From Glossina fuscipes (taxonomy: Eukaryota > Arthropoda > Insecta > Diptera > Glossinidae), in contig NW_023998417.1 in NCBI RefSeq assembly GCF_014805625.2, forward strand, positions 8,244,680 through 8,308,679: a DNA stretch of 64,000 bases. The letters run 5' to 3'. Of this stretch, positions 52,681-64,000 are shown in pieces. Positions within the stretch are counted from its first letter, which is position 1. The number at the start of each line of letters is the position of its first letter. Below the pieces are notes generated by a model. That model saw only the letters and a program-made list of their open reading frames with translations, was not told the origin of the DNA and searched no databases. Made by a program: the position numbers and the translations under genes.

Positions 52681-53604
52681 GCGGCTTGTAAAAATGATAT
52701 TAGCCTGATTTCATTTTTTTTTTTTTTTATAATATTCCTATAAGCTCTTTTAGCAATAACTATGAAGTTGGTTTATTCCCTTTTTCTTTGCATTTATATT
52801 TTGAGTTGGCAACAAAATCTGGTTTGATATAAAAATGTAGAAAAAGTGCTAAAAAGCATAGTATGAAAATATTTACTATGCAAAAATATTGTTATAAATA
52901 AAAGTAACATAAAAATCAGTAAAGAGAAGAAGAAAGAAGAAAAATGGAACGACATGTAGTGAAAAAAAAAAAAAATAAATAAAACAAAAAAAAAAAAAAT
53001 ACAGTACAAACCTTTCATATATGAGTATGCATATATAGTTGTAAGTATGAATGTTTGCCAACATGCTTACTTTAGAGCATTATGCACATACGTACATGTC
53101 AACTATTTTAAAAGACATATGAAAAGTATCCTGTAGACAACATAACAAAACTTTGTAACAACAAAAGCAACAACGACAACAACAACAACAATAATAATAA
53201 CGATTGCAAACAGACATCCCGACAACGTTTACTACATAGCACTAAATAAACTCTATGACCTTTGCCTTACGTATACATATATATGAATATGTATGATGAT
53301 ATGCTTGCTTTTGCTGCTCATTCATATACATATATGTGTTTGTTATGTTTCTGCATATACATCCGCAAACAGTTTACATAACTTTGCGCTCACTTGTTTT
53401 ACATCCCTTGAGACTCTTTCTTGTATGTTTTTTTAGTTTTTTTTTTTTTTGTTTTTTTTTTGGCAAGTGCAGATAGAATGTTGGTATTTATTATGCTAGA
53501 GTGTATGCCGATGTTTGAAAGTAAAAAGAAAACGCTTTGTTGAAAGCTTTAACAAATTAAGATAAATGCAAATGAACGTACGCATGTATAAATATATAAT
53601 ATGT

Positions 53605-53652
53605 CCGTGTGTGTGTGTGTGTGTGCGTGTGTGTGTGCCTGTGTGTATGTGT
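53605..53652. repeat. (GT)n microsatellite
   Basis: GT dinucleotides with a few interruptions. Confidence 0.85.
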
Positions 53653-55398
53653 TTAATGAATATTATGATTTAACCTTAATTATTTTTGTAATAAAATAAA
53701 ATTTCCTTTTATCTTATGATTTTTGTTACCTCTCACGCATATATTAATAAATAATCTAAAGATGTCTTCTTAGATCTGTTGACATTTACGGTATAAGTCT
53801 GACATAAATTCTTATCGAACTTATCTAAAGATCCATTGTTGAGAGCATACGTATAATGCTCATTTTGAAAGTGATATAAGTTGAGATATTTTAAAATTAA
53901 AATAATTGAAAGTCCGTCATTTAAATATACTAAATATATATGTATGTGATCTTAACGCAAGGTCTCCGGATGTTCATTTGTACATTTGAAACTGGTTTTG
54001 TAACGTAGGCTTGTTGTCATTTAACTATTGAAAAATATCTCCTTGAGGAATGTTTGTCAATCATTTAACTCCTATATCAGAACACGCATTCAATTACATA
54101 GTTTAAGATAGAACTATGTTGCTATGATATATATGTAATATATGCAAAATAGACCGTATTCCGAAAAGAGTTCGACTCACTAGAAATGTGTTATAAAGAG
54201 TTTTGTATCCGTAAGATGCATGCTTTAAAAACATAATTGCTGCTGCATGCGACAATATTGGCGATGATCGGAATTAATCGATTGCGTACAATTTTCAGCA
54301 GCAAAACATTTGCGCAGCGAGCTTCTTCTGCTTGTAGGTATTAAACAAAGACCGAGAAAAAGGATGACTGTTTTTGCTTCTTTTTTTTTTTCTCTCCACT
54401 AACTCCTTAATTAACAACAAATTTAATCTCTACTATATTTAGTAATAGGAATTGATCCAGGAATGCGCAGACTTCAAGATTCTTCTAGAATTAAAAGAAA
54501 GATAGTCAGAAAGAATCGATAAGCGTTGTGCTTTGTTCGATGGAGAACTCATCATAACCGCGACGAGCGCACATCAATCTATATATATGTGTAATGCATA
54601 TAATGTAACTAAATTATTCTCTAGATCTAGTTAAGAGAAAGTAAGCTTAACGCAAATCATTTACAAAGGAAAAATAATGTGACATTTTACATAAAACTTG
54701 AAAAATAGTTGAATTGAATTTTTTGAAAATAATGAACATACGCCACTTTTGAAAAAAACCGTCTAACATGTACACATGAATATTAATATAATAAGAACTT
54801 ATTTGTTCTTAAAATATTTCACGGTTTCTGTTAAGAGAATCTTAAGTAGTTTGCTGTTGTGTGTCGATTGCCTTAACCCTTCAAGTGTTGTAACTTTTTA
54901 TTATTATTATTATTATTGTTGTTTTCTTACTTTTTTCCTAAGATGATTTCCCTCTGTTGCCTTTTTTGTTACGTCTCTATCCATCTGTTTTCCCCCTTCT
55001 ATGTATGAGTTTAATATATCATCTTTCCATATTTCTTATATAGTTACAGCATCGTTATGTTGCTGTAGTTGTTGCGGTTATTGTGCCTGGTTGTTTGTTG
55101 TGTTTTGTTGCCTTTAGGCCTTTTCTGGTGTTGTATTTTTACCATCGTCATCATAAATAACATATATTTTATCATATTGGCATTTTGACAACTCGAGTGT
55201 TTACGTATGTGCGCGTACGTGGAGAGGTAACGAAATCAAGTTTTTCATTTATCATAAAATAAAGACACGATTTCCATTTATGATGAAGATAAGTAGAAGC
55301 GTATGTGTGCGTTTTGCCGCTTTACCTTTTCTACATTGTCTGTATGGTATGCTAATTACAAATGTTGACGGTATTGTTGATGGCAATGTAAGTATGAA

Positions 55399-55420
55399 AG
55401 AGAGAGAGAGAGAGAGAGAG

Positions 55421-55459
<39 letters not shown>

Positions 55460-55464
55460 AAAAA
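55399..55464. repeat. (AG)n-(GAAA)n compound repeat
   Basis: About 12 AG units run directly into about ten GAAA units, giving a 66-bp pure purine strand. Confidence 0.9.
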
Positions 55465-57024
55465 TGGAAAAGGTTTTCACTTTACTTACCGAGATTAGTA
55501 TAAAAGTAAATTTAAATAATTTCAAATTTGAATTATTTGTGTAACGCGTCTTCTTCTGACGCTCACAAGAGAAGCTAATAAACCAGTTTTTTTTTTTTAT
55601 ATTTTTTTTATATATAATTCACATAAATTGAAGAAAATATAGCCGTATGGTTATAATCGACTTCATTGTGTACTAATTTTTCTTTTCCCGTCCTCTGATT
55701 ATCAGATATGAAAAAAAGAAAAAGAGTCGCTTGAATTGATTTAAATTTCCATTTAATGATTTCATTAATAGGCATTTACATGTTTCATTTAAATTTGAAG
55801 AAATATGGGCAAAGTGGGCAAGAAACGGTCGTTAACCCTTTGGGAAGAATTTTTTACTTTTTCTTCTTCTCATTTTCTTCGTTTACCGTTAAATCATTTC
55901 CCGTCGTATACTTAAGAAAATCCCAAAAAAAGAGAATTTGCCAGTCATAGCGGTTGTTATTGTGGGAAGTGTTAAAAAAGGCATAGCAAGCAAAACTTAT
56001 CCAATCAGGAAGTAAGCTTCAGGTGAAAAGCACTTTAAGAAAAATTAAATCAAGGAAGGACAACAATCAACTTTTTTTTTCTTTTTTTTTTTGTTTGCTT
56101 TAAAATGAAATGCATATTTTTTCCGTTTAATAAAAACATTCAGTGCCCGAAAATATGATTTACATTTTCCCCTCTCTCTTTTTTGGCTGAATTCATACAT
56201 TCTGACTCAATTAGAATGAGGCGTACTCGCGTTCACTGCATATTCTGCATGCGTTAGCATCGTGTAACCCCCTTTTTTTTTTCAAAAGTAAGTTAAACGG
56301 AAAATATTGAATTCTCTTGGGGATAATTGTGAATAATGTCAAAAAGATTATTAACATAATTTTTATTATTAGCCTAATTATTACTAATAGCTAGCAACTT
56401 TTCCATTTAAATTTGCCCCGAAATGAGAAAAAGATTTTCCAAATAGCGCAACATTTTGCAAAATGATTGTTGATTGCAAGGGTTTATAAGTAGCAGTGTA
56501 AGTGACAGGACAGAGAGTGTCATTCAATTTTAGATTTTCTTTATTTTCATCAACATAAACAATTGTTTGCTATATTAGTCTCATACTGCATTGTGTTGAC
56601 AATCTTTACCCTTTTTTCTTTTTGCGAAGGGTACACATCTTGTGTGCCATCATGTGCAACATTTAGAAGCATATGTCAGAAATTCCATAAATGATAATTT
56701 GTGACACATAGACATTGCTGTACAAATTCGAAATATATAGTGGTAGTGAAAGTGTGATCATTTGATTCTAATGTCCGTTCGACTTTCGATTTACTGCTTG
56801 TTTTTACAATTTTCAAAGTCTCACAAATGCTGTTAAACGCTGCTTGAAGTTTCGGTTGAATTTCGAAGAGAGAGAGAGAGGAGAAAAACTTGATATTTGC
56901 AAATATTTAGAATTCAATAAGAGTTACTAAGAGATTTCGCGCAAACAAAAAGTGGGGAACTTTCGAAATTCTAGGAAGCTGTGGCTATGGGCTATGGGTA
57001 GGGTAGTGAAAGTCGAGCATAAAA

Positions 57025-57048
57025 TACCTGTTGATGGATCAACAGGTA
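57025..57048. other. Perfect 10-bp inverted repeat with 4-nt loop
   Basis: TACCTGTTGA, TGGA, TCAACAGGTA form a perfect hairpin. Nothing nearby explains it, and there is no following T-run on either strand that would suggest a Pol III terminator. Confidence 0.6.
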
Positions 57049-57866
57049 CCTCTATTAATTTTATTTTCCTTATAAGAAGAATCACTGATATGTTAAGCAA
57101 AAATTTGAAGAATATAAAGGGTTAATAGATGGCACGTGCAGCTTGGATAGTATATGCCCCCTATCAGTAGTTGTTAGGCCTTCACTGACCGGCCACGCAC
57201 GACAATTTAAACTAATTGAAAGATGGTCTGTAAGAGTGCAAATGGACCCGAATATGTGGACTTCATAGTCGCGCTTTTAGCTGCCTGCCTGCCCATGTGA
57301 TAGCTCTAATAGTAAAAATTATGACTGGGTGCATGCTTCCAAGAGGGTTTCATTAATGGATGAGTAAAATCGATTTTTCGGTTTGATGGGATGGTAAACG
57401 CAATTCTCCCTTAAGGTTGATATAATTGTTCTTTTTTTTTTTTTTGTCAATAGTTTAGTTTATTTGTTTGCGATTACTTCTCGTTTTTTTTTTTTTTTTT
57501 TTCCTTTTCTATAGAATTGATTTATTTTAATATTACTTAACATTCAATAGTCGTTAATAATAAATAAAAGCTTTCACATATCATTTAAATAATCGACAAA
57601 ATAAAAAACATATGTAAATTTACAAATAATAAAAACAAGAATACACCAACCGTATATGAATGAATCGAGAGAGAGAGAGAGAGATAATAATAAAATGCAA
57701 ATACGTATCTGTTCGGCTATGGAGAGACTTTTATAATATATCCTTTTGAAGTATGAATACAAAACAAGGAAGAATGAATGTATGTATATATATATGTATA
57801 TCGTTATTTTAATAACAATAAAAAAGTCAGAAAAGGTAAAAAAAAAAAAAACCATGAAAAACTCGA

Positions 57867-57869
<3 letters not shown>

Positions 57870-57902
<33 letters not shown>
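57870..57902. repeat. (TA)n microsatellite
   Basis: 33 bp of pure TA dinucleotides. Confidence 0.9.
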
Positions 57903-57906
<4 letters not shown>

Positions 57907-58582
57907 TCACACTCATAAATATATTTATATAAAAACGTGAAAATATGTATTAACAAAAGGTAAAACGAAGACAACTTTCGACGACATTTATGTGATGACA
58001 ACCCTTAACTCTTTATTTTCCTTTAACTTGAATGCAAACATAACTGTGATTATGTTAACAGCAAAAGGAAGAAGTCTACCTTAAACTATAGACACATTGA
58101 CGATACAACGATGTACTTGTATGCAAGATAAAGTAGAATAGAATTTTTGTATTTTTGAGGGAGAGGAGGGTAGGCAAGGGGAGCTGAGCTGTGCTGACTT
58201 GACTGGCTTTCATATGTATGGTATGTTCGGAGGAAATTATATTATATTTAATGTGAAAGTAAAAGGTTACGAAATTTTTCAAAAAAAAAAAAACAAAACC
58301 AGAGCAGAACATAGAAGAAAAGAAACAACTTGTGTTTCGTGAGGAAATCAAATTCATTTCTCAAATAATGGTGGTTGAGCAAGAATTGTGTTTGCGAATA
58401 ATAAAATAAAAACAAATAATAACAACAATAACGACAACAAGAATAAAAAAAAATAAATAAAAAATAAAAAACAACACCAATAACGCTAAAAACGACAACA
58501 TGCTAAATTGAATCAAATTTGTTATTGTTGTTGGATAGATACACACAGTACGTCAGCAAAGAAAGGATATTGAATTTTTATA

Positions 58583-58584
<2 letters not shown>

Positions 58585-58616
<32 letters not shown>
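58585..58616. repeat. (TA)n microsatellite
   Basis: 32 bp of pure TA dinucleotides. Confidence 0.9.
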
Positions 58617-58620
<4 letters not shown>

Positions 58621-60910
58621 TATATGTATATGACAAAAGGAAGGTGTATACCAGACTTAACACACAATAACATTAAATACTGGAAATTCTTTGTCTTTTC
58701 CCTATTGTATGCGTTGTTATTTTTTTCTCTTTTCATTCTCATTTCAAAAAGGAAACGATCTTTATTTGAACTTCAAAGTACCGGTTGGTTCTTCTAGATG
58801 CTTTCTTTAATTACATTCTTTGATGAAAGCAACAATTTCAAAGATACAAAAGCCTTTTCTTACATTATTATGCAAATTGGTTTTCCATTGTTGCCACGTT
58901 TAAAGGAGATTTTCATACTTTGATAGTTATTAAAAAACAAAAATATAAACAAGGAAAAAACAAAAAACAATAAAAAAAAACCAAAACCTGAAAAGTTCTT
59001 CAACACTAAAAAGCAACCGCAAATGTTTTCCTAAAAGCGACATTAATATCAAGGTTGAGAAATTGTGGAAAAGCATTAAAATTCTCATGGAGTTGGAAGC
59101 AACGACATACGCGTAGGCTATATTTACTTTAGAGCGAACGTTGAATACCCACCACCTGAAATAAGTGTTTTCCATTTCGATATCGTGCAGCATTTGCGGT
59201 ACGTGGTGTGTTAAGTTTGTGCGAATGCATACAACATCCAAAACAACTTGAGGTCGTCTAACCTTTTATAATATCGAATCGTCTGTCCGTATATTCCTGT
59301 TTAACGTACATATCGCAATTTTTAAGTTACCATAGTGAAGTTTACTGCATCGACATATTTTGGCTCAAGAAGGAAGACAATTGAAAATAGTTCAGATAGG
59401 ACTACTCTTTCCGCTTTTTATATAAGTCCTTATTTTCAAAGGTCGTTGCATTAACGACTGTGTTAAACGAGATAGTGCGAGATATTTAACAATGGACCGT
59501 GATAGGCTATAGTGTTTTTATTTTTATTTTTTTTTTATGTCGAAATCATGAGGCAAGTGATTATAGGGATCTTGCGATTCTGTTTGTAACGCTAATCATC
59601 TATTACTCGAAGTCCTTTCAAAGTTTCTAGATCCCGGTCTAAAAGGTCTACATTAAATCAGATAAGAGATCAACAAATTATCCAAGTTATATATTGTTAA
59701 AAGCTTGATCATGTTGATCGGAGTAGAAGTTATCAAAGTTATCTGAAACTCTTATCGACAATTAGTAAGTTTCTGCTTCAAACTGCTTAGTTATGCTAAA
59801 TATCCAAAGGCGAGTACACAAGTTATCAATAAAAGATCAATGATAGCTTGAGATTGATCCGAAAATATATATGTGCGCACAAATCTCGAATTATAGGCAA
59901 ATGGACAAGATACTGTATGCAAAGTCATTGGAAAACGTAGTAAAGTAACATAAACCTCTCTACAGGGCACTTAATATTAGACTGATAGTACAATCACTAT
60001 TTAGTTTAAGTGATTTTTAGACGTCGTCTGTTTTCTGTATTCATTATCGCTGATGGGATAAAGTGTTTTCAGACGAATTCTAGACAGAGTATAATGTCGC
60101 AGCAATCTATTGTCAGACCGACTCCATCTGTAGTCCCTAATCGGAGATATGTTGTTATGTAAATACTCATAGTTTAAGGGAATCCTTGAAAAGTTTACTA
60201 AATATTCCCTTTTGAGGGCATATGCCGATGCAGGCAGTTCTTCTAGAAACTCAAATCAAATAAGAGTACGCTCAACAAATTCCTTATGCGTACTTGTTAG
60301 ACTTTGCAAAAGACAAAACAGAGATTGCAATCCTCTCCGATAGGTATATGCATTAAGTATAGATCTGCCGTAACGAATTGACAGACCAACCAACGGGGTA
60401 TGATTATAAGATGCTTTCCATTTTTTATGTTGCAAGCAAAATGATGAAGTTTGTTTAGTCTGCTCCTTCGGTGGAGAAGTTTAAAGGGAATTTTTATTAA
60501 CACTTCTACAAGACATCACAACTGATCTTCTTATGCATGATTGTAATTAAAATAATTAGCATTTTAGTCTTTTATAAAAGTTGTCATCGCCTATGCTTTG
60601 TCTTAAAACTAGTTCAATATCAACAATGACACCATGTAGTTAAAGCAATTTAATGCGAGTCTGCTTGAGATGTTTCATGCGATATCACATAAACTGATCC
60701 AAGTTGATGGTATATGTGTGAAGCATTAATTAATAAAATATTCAAGAAGCAGGGGATAAATGCGTTGCGTTTATTATTATTATTTATTTTTATTTTTTTT
60801 TTTTTTTTTTGTGTATTTCTTAGGCTTTATTTCTTCTTTGCAACAGAAATTCACACACATAAATGTAAATATAAAAAAATATTTTCTCATGACTTTGTTT
60901 TTTTTTTACT

Positions 60911-60960
60911 TTTTATTTATTTATTTATTTTTTATTTATTTATTTTTTATTTTTATTTTT
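60911..60960. repeat. (TTTA)n tract
   Basis: TTTA units with T-run interruptions. It yields false Phe/Leu/Tyr-rich open frames. Confidence 0.8.
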
Positions 60961-63900
60961 TTTTCTGTTTTCTTTTTTCTTTCACAAACTGATTTGCAAT
61001 TGATGATGAGTTGTGTTATGCTATGTTATTTAGTTGCTATGTTCTTCGATGCAATATGTCATACAGCAAACATATGCTCTTCTTCTACTTGGAAATTAAT
61101 ATGTTGTTGACATTGCATTAGTTTTGTGTTGTTATTGTTTCAATGTTTTCTTTATTTTGACGCACTTAGTCAACTAGTCGCCCGGTCTGTCGGTCCATAT
61201 TCACTTTATGATGTTGCATCTTGATATGCTTTTGTCTATTTCATCTTGCTGCGTTCTCTTGATGATGAAAATGACATTTAGCGCGAGTGCAATATCAAGA
61301 AAAAAAATAAAAAAATAAAAAAAAAAACATTTTCTTTTTTTTTTTCCTTTTAGATTTTAATTCAACTTCAAGTTGAAGTGCCTGTCGCTGTTGTGTGTGT
61401 TATTTAATTCCTGTGAAAATGATGTGCAATTTATGATTTTAATGAAATTGTTTACATGCTGTTGATGACGTTGTTCTCGTTCATTCGTTTGTTATGCTTA
61501 TGCTGTCATCTTAAGTGCACTGAAATTATATTAGGGCGTGGTAATGTTTCTTCTTTTTTTTTTTTTATACATATTTTTTCCCAACTTTTTTTCTTCTCCC
61601 CATCAAGTTGATAAATCATTATATGATTTGCTGTTAAGATTTATTTTACAATAAAATGTAGAGATTTCTGATGAGATGAAAAAGAAAAAGCAAAAAAAGA
61701 AAAAAGCAAAGTATCATTTTTTATTTAATGGTGAAAAGCAACTTTTTACGCAACACTTATAGACTTTTTGGGTTACTTTGCTCTTTTTCTGAATTATCAA
61801 GTTGCTCAGATTAGATAACCTTTCCAGTCATAAATTTTAGTTTATTATCGTTTCGTTTGTCATAATATAAGTACATTGAAAGGCAGTGATGTGTAAAGCA
61901 GATGACAATGATAGAATGATGTGCTATTTTTTGGGCAAAAAGATGTTCTTATCAGTTGGAAATAGTAAGCTAAAGTCATTCTATTACCTGTCGAAAATTT
62001 TAAATGCAAACATTCTTCTTACAAAAAGCGCTTGAGTAGAGAAACTGTAAGGGTATGAGGAAATATATTGAAATTTAACCAGCAAAGGCACAAACCAAAA
62101 ATTATTAACGGGTTAACAGAGATCTGTTAAACTCGAAGTCTCGAAAGGAAATATATTTAAAGTAGGACTTTTCGAGAATTTAAAAAAAAAAATGTGTCTT
62201 TATGTTAATTAGTTAAAGCTTGGTATGAAAACGTTTCTTTACTATGGCAAATACGGGACTGAAAAAGTAAAAGTCTACTTAAGGACTATGGTCAAACCAA
62301 ATGCTGTGAAAAAATGAAACTAATATCTCGTGAATCCTGCCTCGATCAATAACCTTCCCGACGGTGTATTATGCTTATAAAGTTTGCTTCAGAAAAAAAA
62401 CTGAGTGCGATCAGTATACCCTCCTCCTCATATATTATTGCAGATGGATAAGCTTCGGTAGCCATTTTTCCCGTTCATTTAGCAAGAATTTTATTACAAC
62501 TGTGGGCTACTGGAACTTCTTTTGATCGGGTACCTTTACTTATTTGATCAGTTGTACGGCCATTGGTTTAATTATTGTTGCCGGCACTCCTTAGTGATTG
62601 ATTGAAACAAACCACAACACACGGCACACTGCCAATCCTCCAAGTGAAAGCGCCTTGGATATTCAGCTGAATCCTCGATTCATGATTCATTAAGGCTTAT
62701 CAGCTTCATCCTGCAACTTAAGCACAAAGAGTAAACTTTCACGCAAATAACGCTTTATTTGGCGAAAAACTTGTATAAAAAAAAAATTATTTGATGCTGA
62801 TACAGAGTCACTAATACTTCAAGGTTATGTTGTTACCGGATGACCAAACCTACAAGCTTACCTTCTACATCTGACAGTTTTAACAAAACCTTCTGGTGGG
62901 GCCATCGTTTGTTAAACAGCGAAAACTTATTTCTACACCTAATGAATTTTCTTTACCCTTAATATGATCTCTCAATTGTTTATCGCAATACGATATTGTT
63001 TCATTTCTATAGGATTTAGAGTTAATGAAATTAATGTAACGAGCACTTTTAGAGGAATGTGATCGCGTAATCATGTAATTAATAAGGATAGATTCTATCG
63101 ATTGGTGCACGAACTCTCCAACCACCCATACTTATTTTTAAAAAAGTAAACAACAACAATAAGAAGAAACAAAAAAACAGAATTTTTAATGCATAGGTTT
63201 TCCTTCCTCATATATGTATCCACTCTATATATGCATATATATGCCTATATATGTATGGATATAAATATTTGTATATACAAGCAAGAAACAAGTTTAATAT
63301 TGCATTGTATGTTTTAGAAGCGTGAAACGCGATTCTGATTATTACATCATAAAATTTTTGTAAATTGTATTATAATATGAACATTAAATTATTTTACAAG
63401 TAAATGACCGTAAAAAATTATGTCAAGTTTTAATATATATGCACGCTCGCAGACAATGTTGTGGAATGAATTAGCATTTAATTAAAATAATGATTTACAT
63501 TGACTTCTCTTTACACCCAGTTTTCATAGACTTCTCATTATTAATTTATGCGATTTATTGTGGTAATGGTCTCGTTGGGTAAATTTTACTAAATAAAATT
63601 TATAATTAATTTGCAATAATAAATAAAACTTAAGTATAAATCAATTAACTGGTTAGACAGAATCATAATACATGTGCACACTCAGTTAAATGCTAGACAG
63701 AAAGAACTTGAGGTGTTTTTCGTTGTTTATTGAAAATTATGCAAAAATGTTTATGAAATGAGAAAAAATAAGATTTTAAAATCCTGGTAACAGGTGATTA
63801 TAACTGGAATGATGAAAGATAAAAAAAAGGAGTTTGGTATACAAAAAAGTCGAAAAAAAAATAAAATAAAGTAAAATATGCCAAAGGAAATTAAAATGTG

Positions 63901-64000
63901 TAAATGTTTTAAGACAAACAAGAAGAAACCTTCTTGTAAAGAGTAAAATAAATTAGAAATGAACCAAAACAACCCTTAACATACACATACATATTATTAT

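Larger units (their letters stand above)
29651..64000 (+). other. Giant intron of the sba-like gene, running off the right edge
   Basis: From the GTAAGT donor at 29651 to the window end, about 34.3 kb has no recognisable coding sequence on either strand. Open frames here are low-complexity (poly-Phe, poly-Met, His or Val runs) or short and domain-free. The tract is rich in poly(A)/poly(T), (TA)n, CAA/CAG and CAT repeats, with SINE-like relics near 33.3, 35.2, 44.1 and 51.9 kb. Longer stretches of complex, non-repetitive sequence (about 32.2-33.2, 47.4-48.5, 59.3-60.5 and 62.2-63.1 kb) could be enhancers or old transposons. That this is one intron is inferred from the interrupted MBD domain. 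Confidence 0.55.

Noticed and set aside
1..64000. CRISPR arrays, operons, bacterial-type promoters or prophage
   Set aside because: Spliced eukaryotic genes and simple repeats throughout; no regularly spaced direct repeats other than microsatellites.

Overview
This is an AT-rich animal nuclear window. It has spliced genes with GT-AG introns, very long introns, abundant poly(A)/poly(T), (TA)n and CAA/CAG microsatellites, and no operons. The four recognisable genes and their order suggest a higher (schizophoran) fly. From memory, their D. melanogaster counterparts carry neighbouring CG numbers and map close together on 3R. The intron lengths suggest a large-genome fly, possibly a calyptrate, but the species is not determined.

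Layout. Positions 1-12962 are non-coding, simple-repeat-rich sequence, read here as the first long intron of the next gene plus possible intergenic DNA. It holds degraded fragments resembling INE-1/DINE-1 elements. Positions 12963-13455 (-) are the first two coding exons of the DNA polymerase alpha B subunit (POLA2 / DNApol-alpha73). Positions 14503-15239 (+) are a complete four-exon OPA3-like mitochondrial gene, divergent from the polymerase gene. Positions 16908-18776 (-) are a complete three-exon Ndc1 transmembrane nucleoporin gene, convergent with OPA3. Positions 18777-28425 are the Ndc1 upstream region, with a DRE-type TATCGATA site, followed by a probable 5' non-coding part of the last gene, with a candidate TATA/Inr/DPE-like core promoter near 20171-20232. 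Positions 28426-29650 (+) are the first coding exon of a six-banded (sba) / MBD5-MBD6-type gene: a Gln/His/Asn-rich N-terminus followed by the first strand of a methyl-CpG-binding-like domain. This domain is cut by an intron donor, and the intron runs through the remaining 34 kb. I see no convincing nested coding gene there, only microsatellites, homopolymers, several short tRNA-derived SINE-like relics and unclassified complex sequence.

The genes do not form a pathway. They are neighbouring genes (replication initiation, mitochondrial membrane, nuclear pore assembly, chromatin) in alternating -/+/-/+ orientation, so two gene pairs may share upstream regions. I did not find an obviously new biological system. 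The most useful leads are the exceptionally long introns interrupting POLA2 and sba, the SINE-like family, and the candidate sba core promoter.
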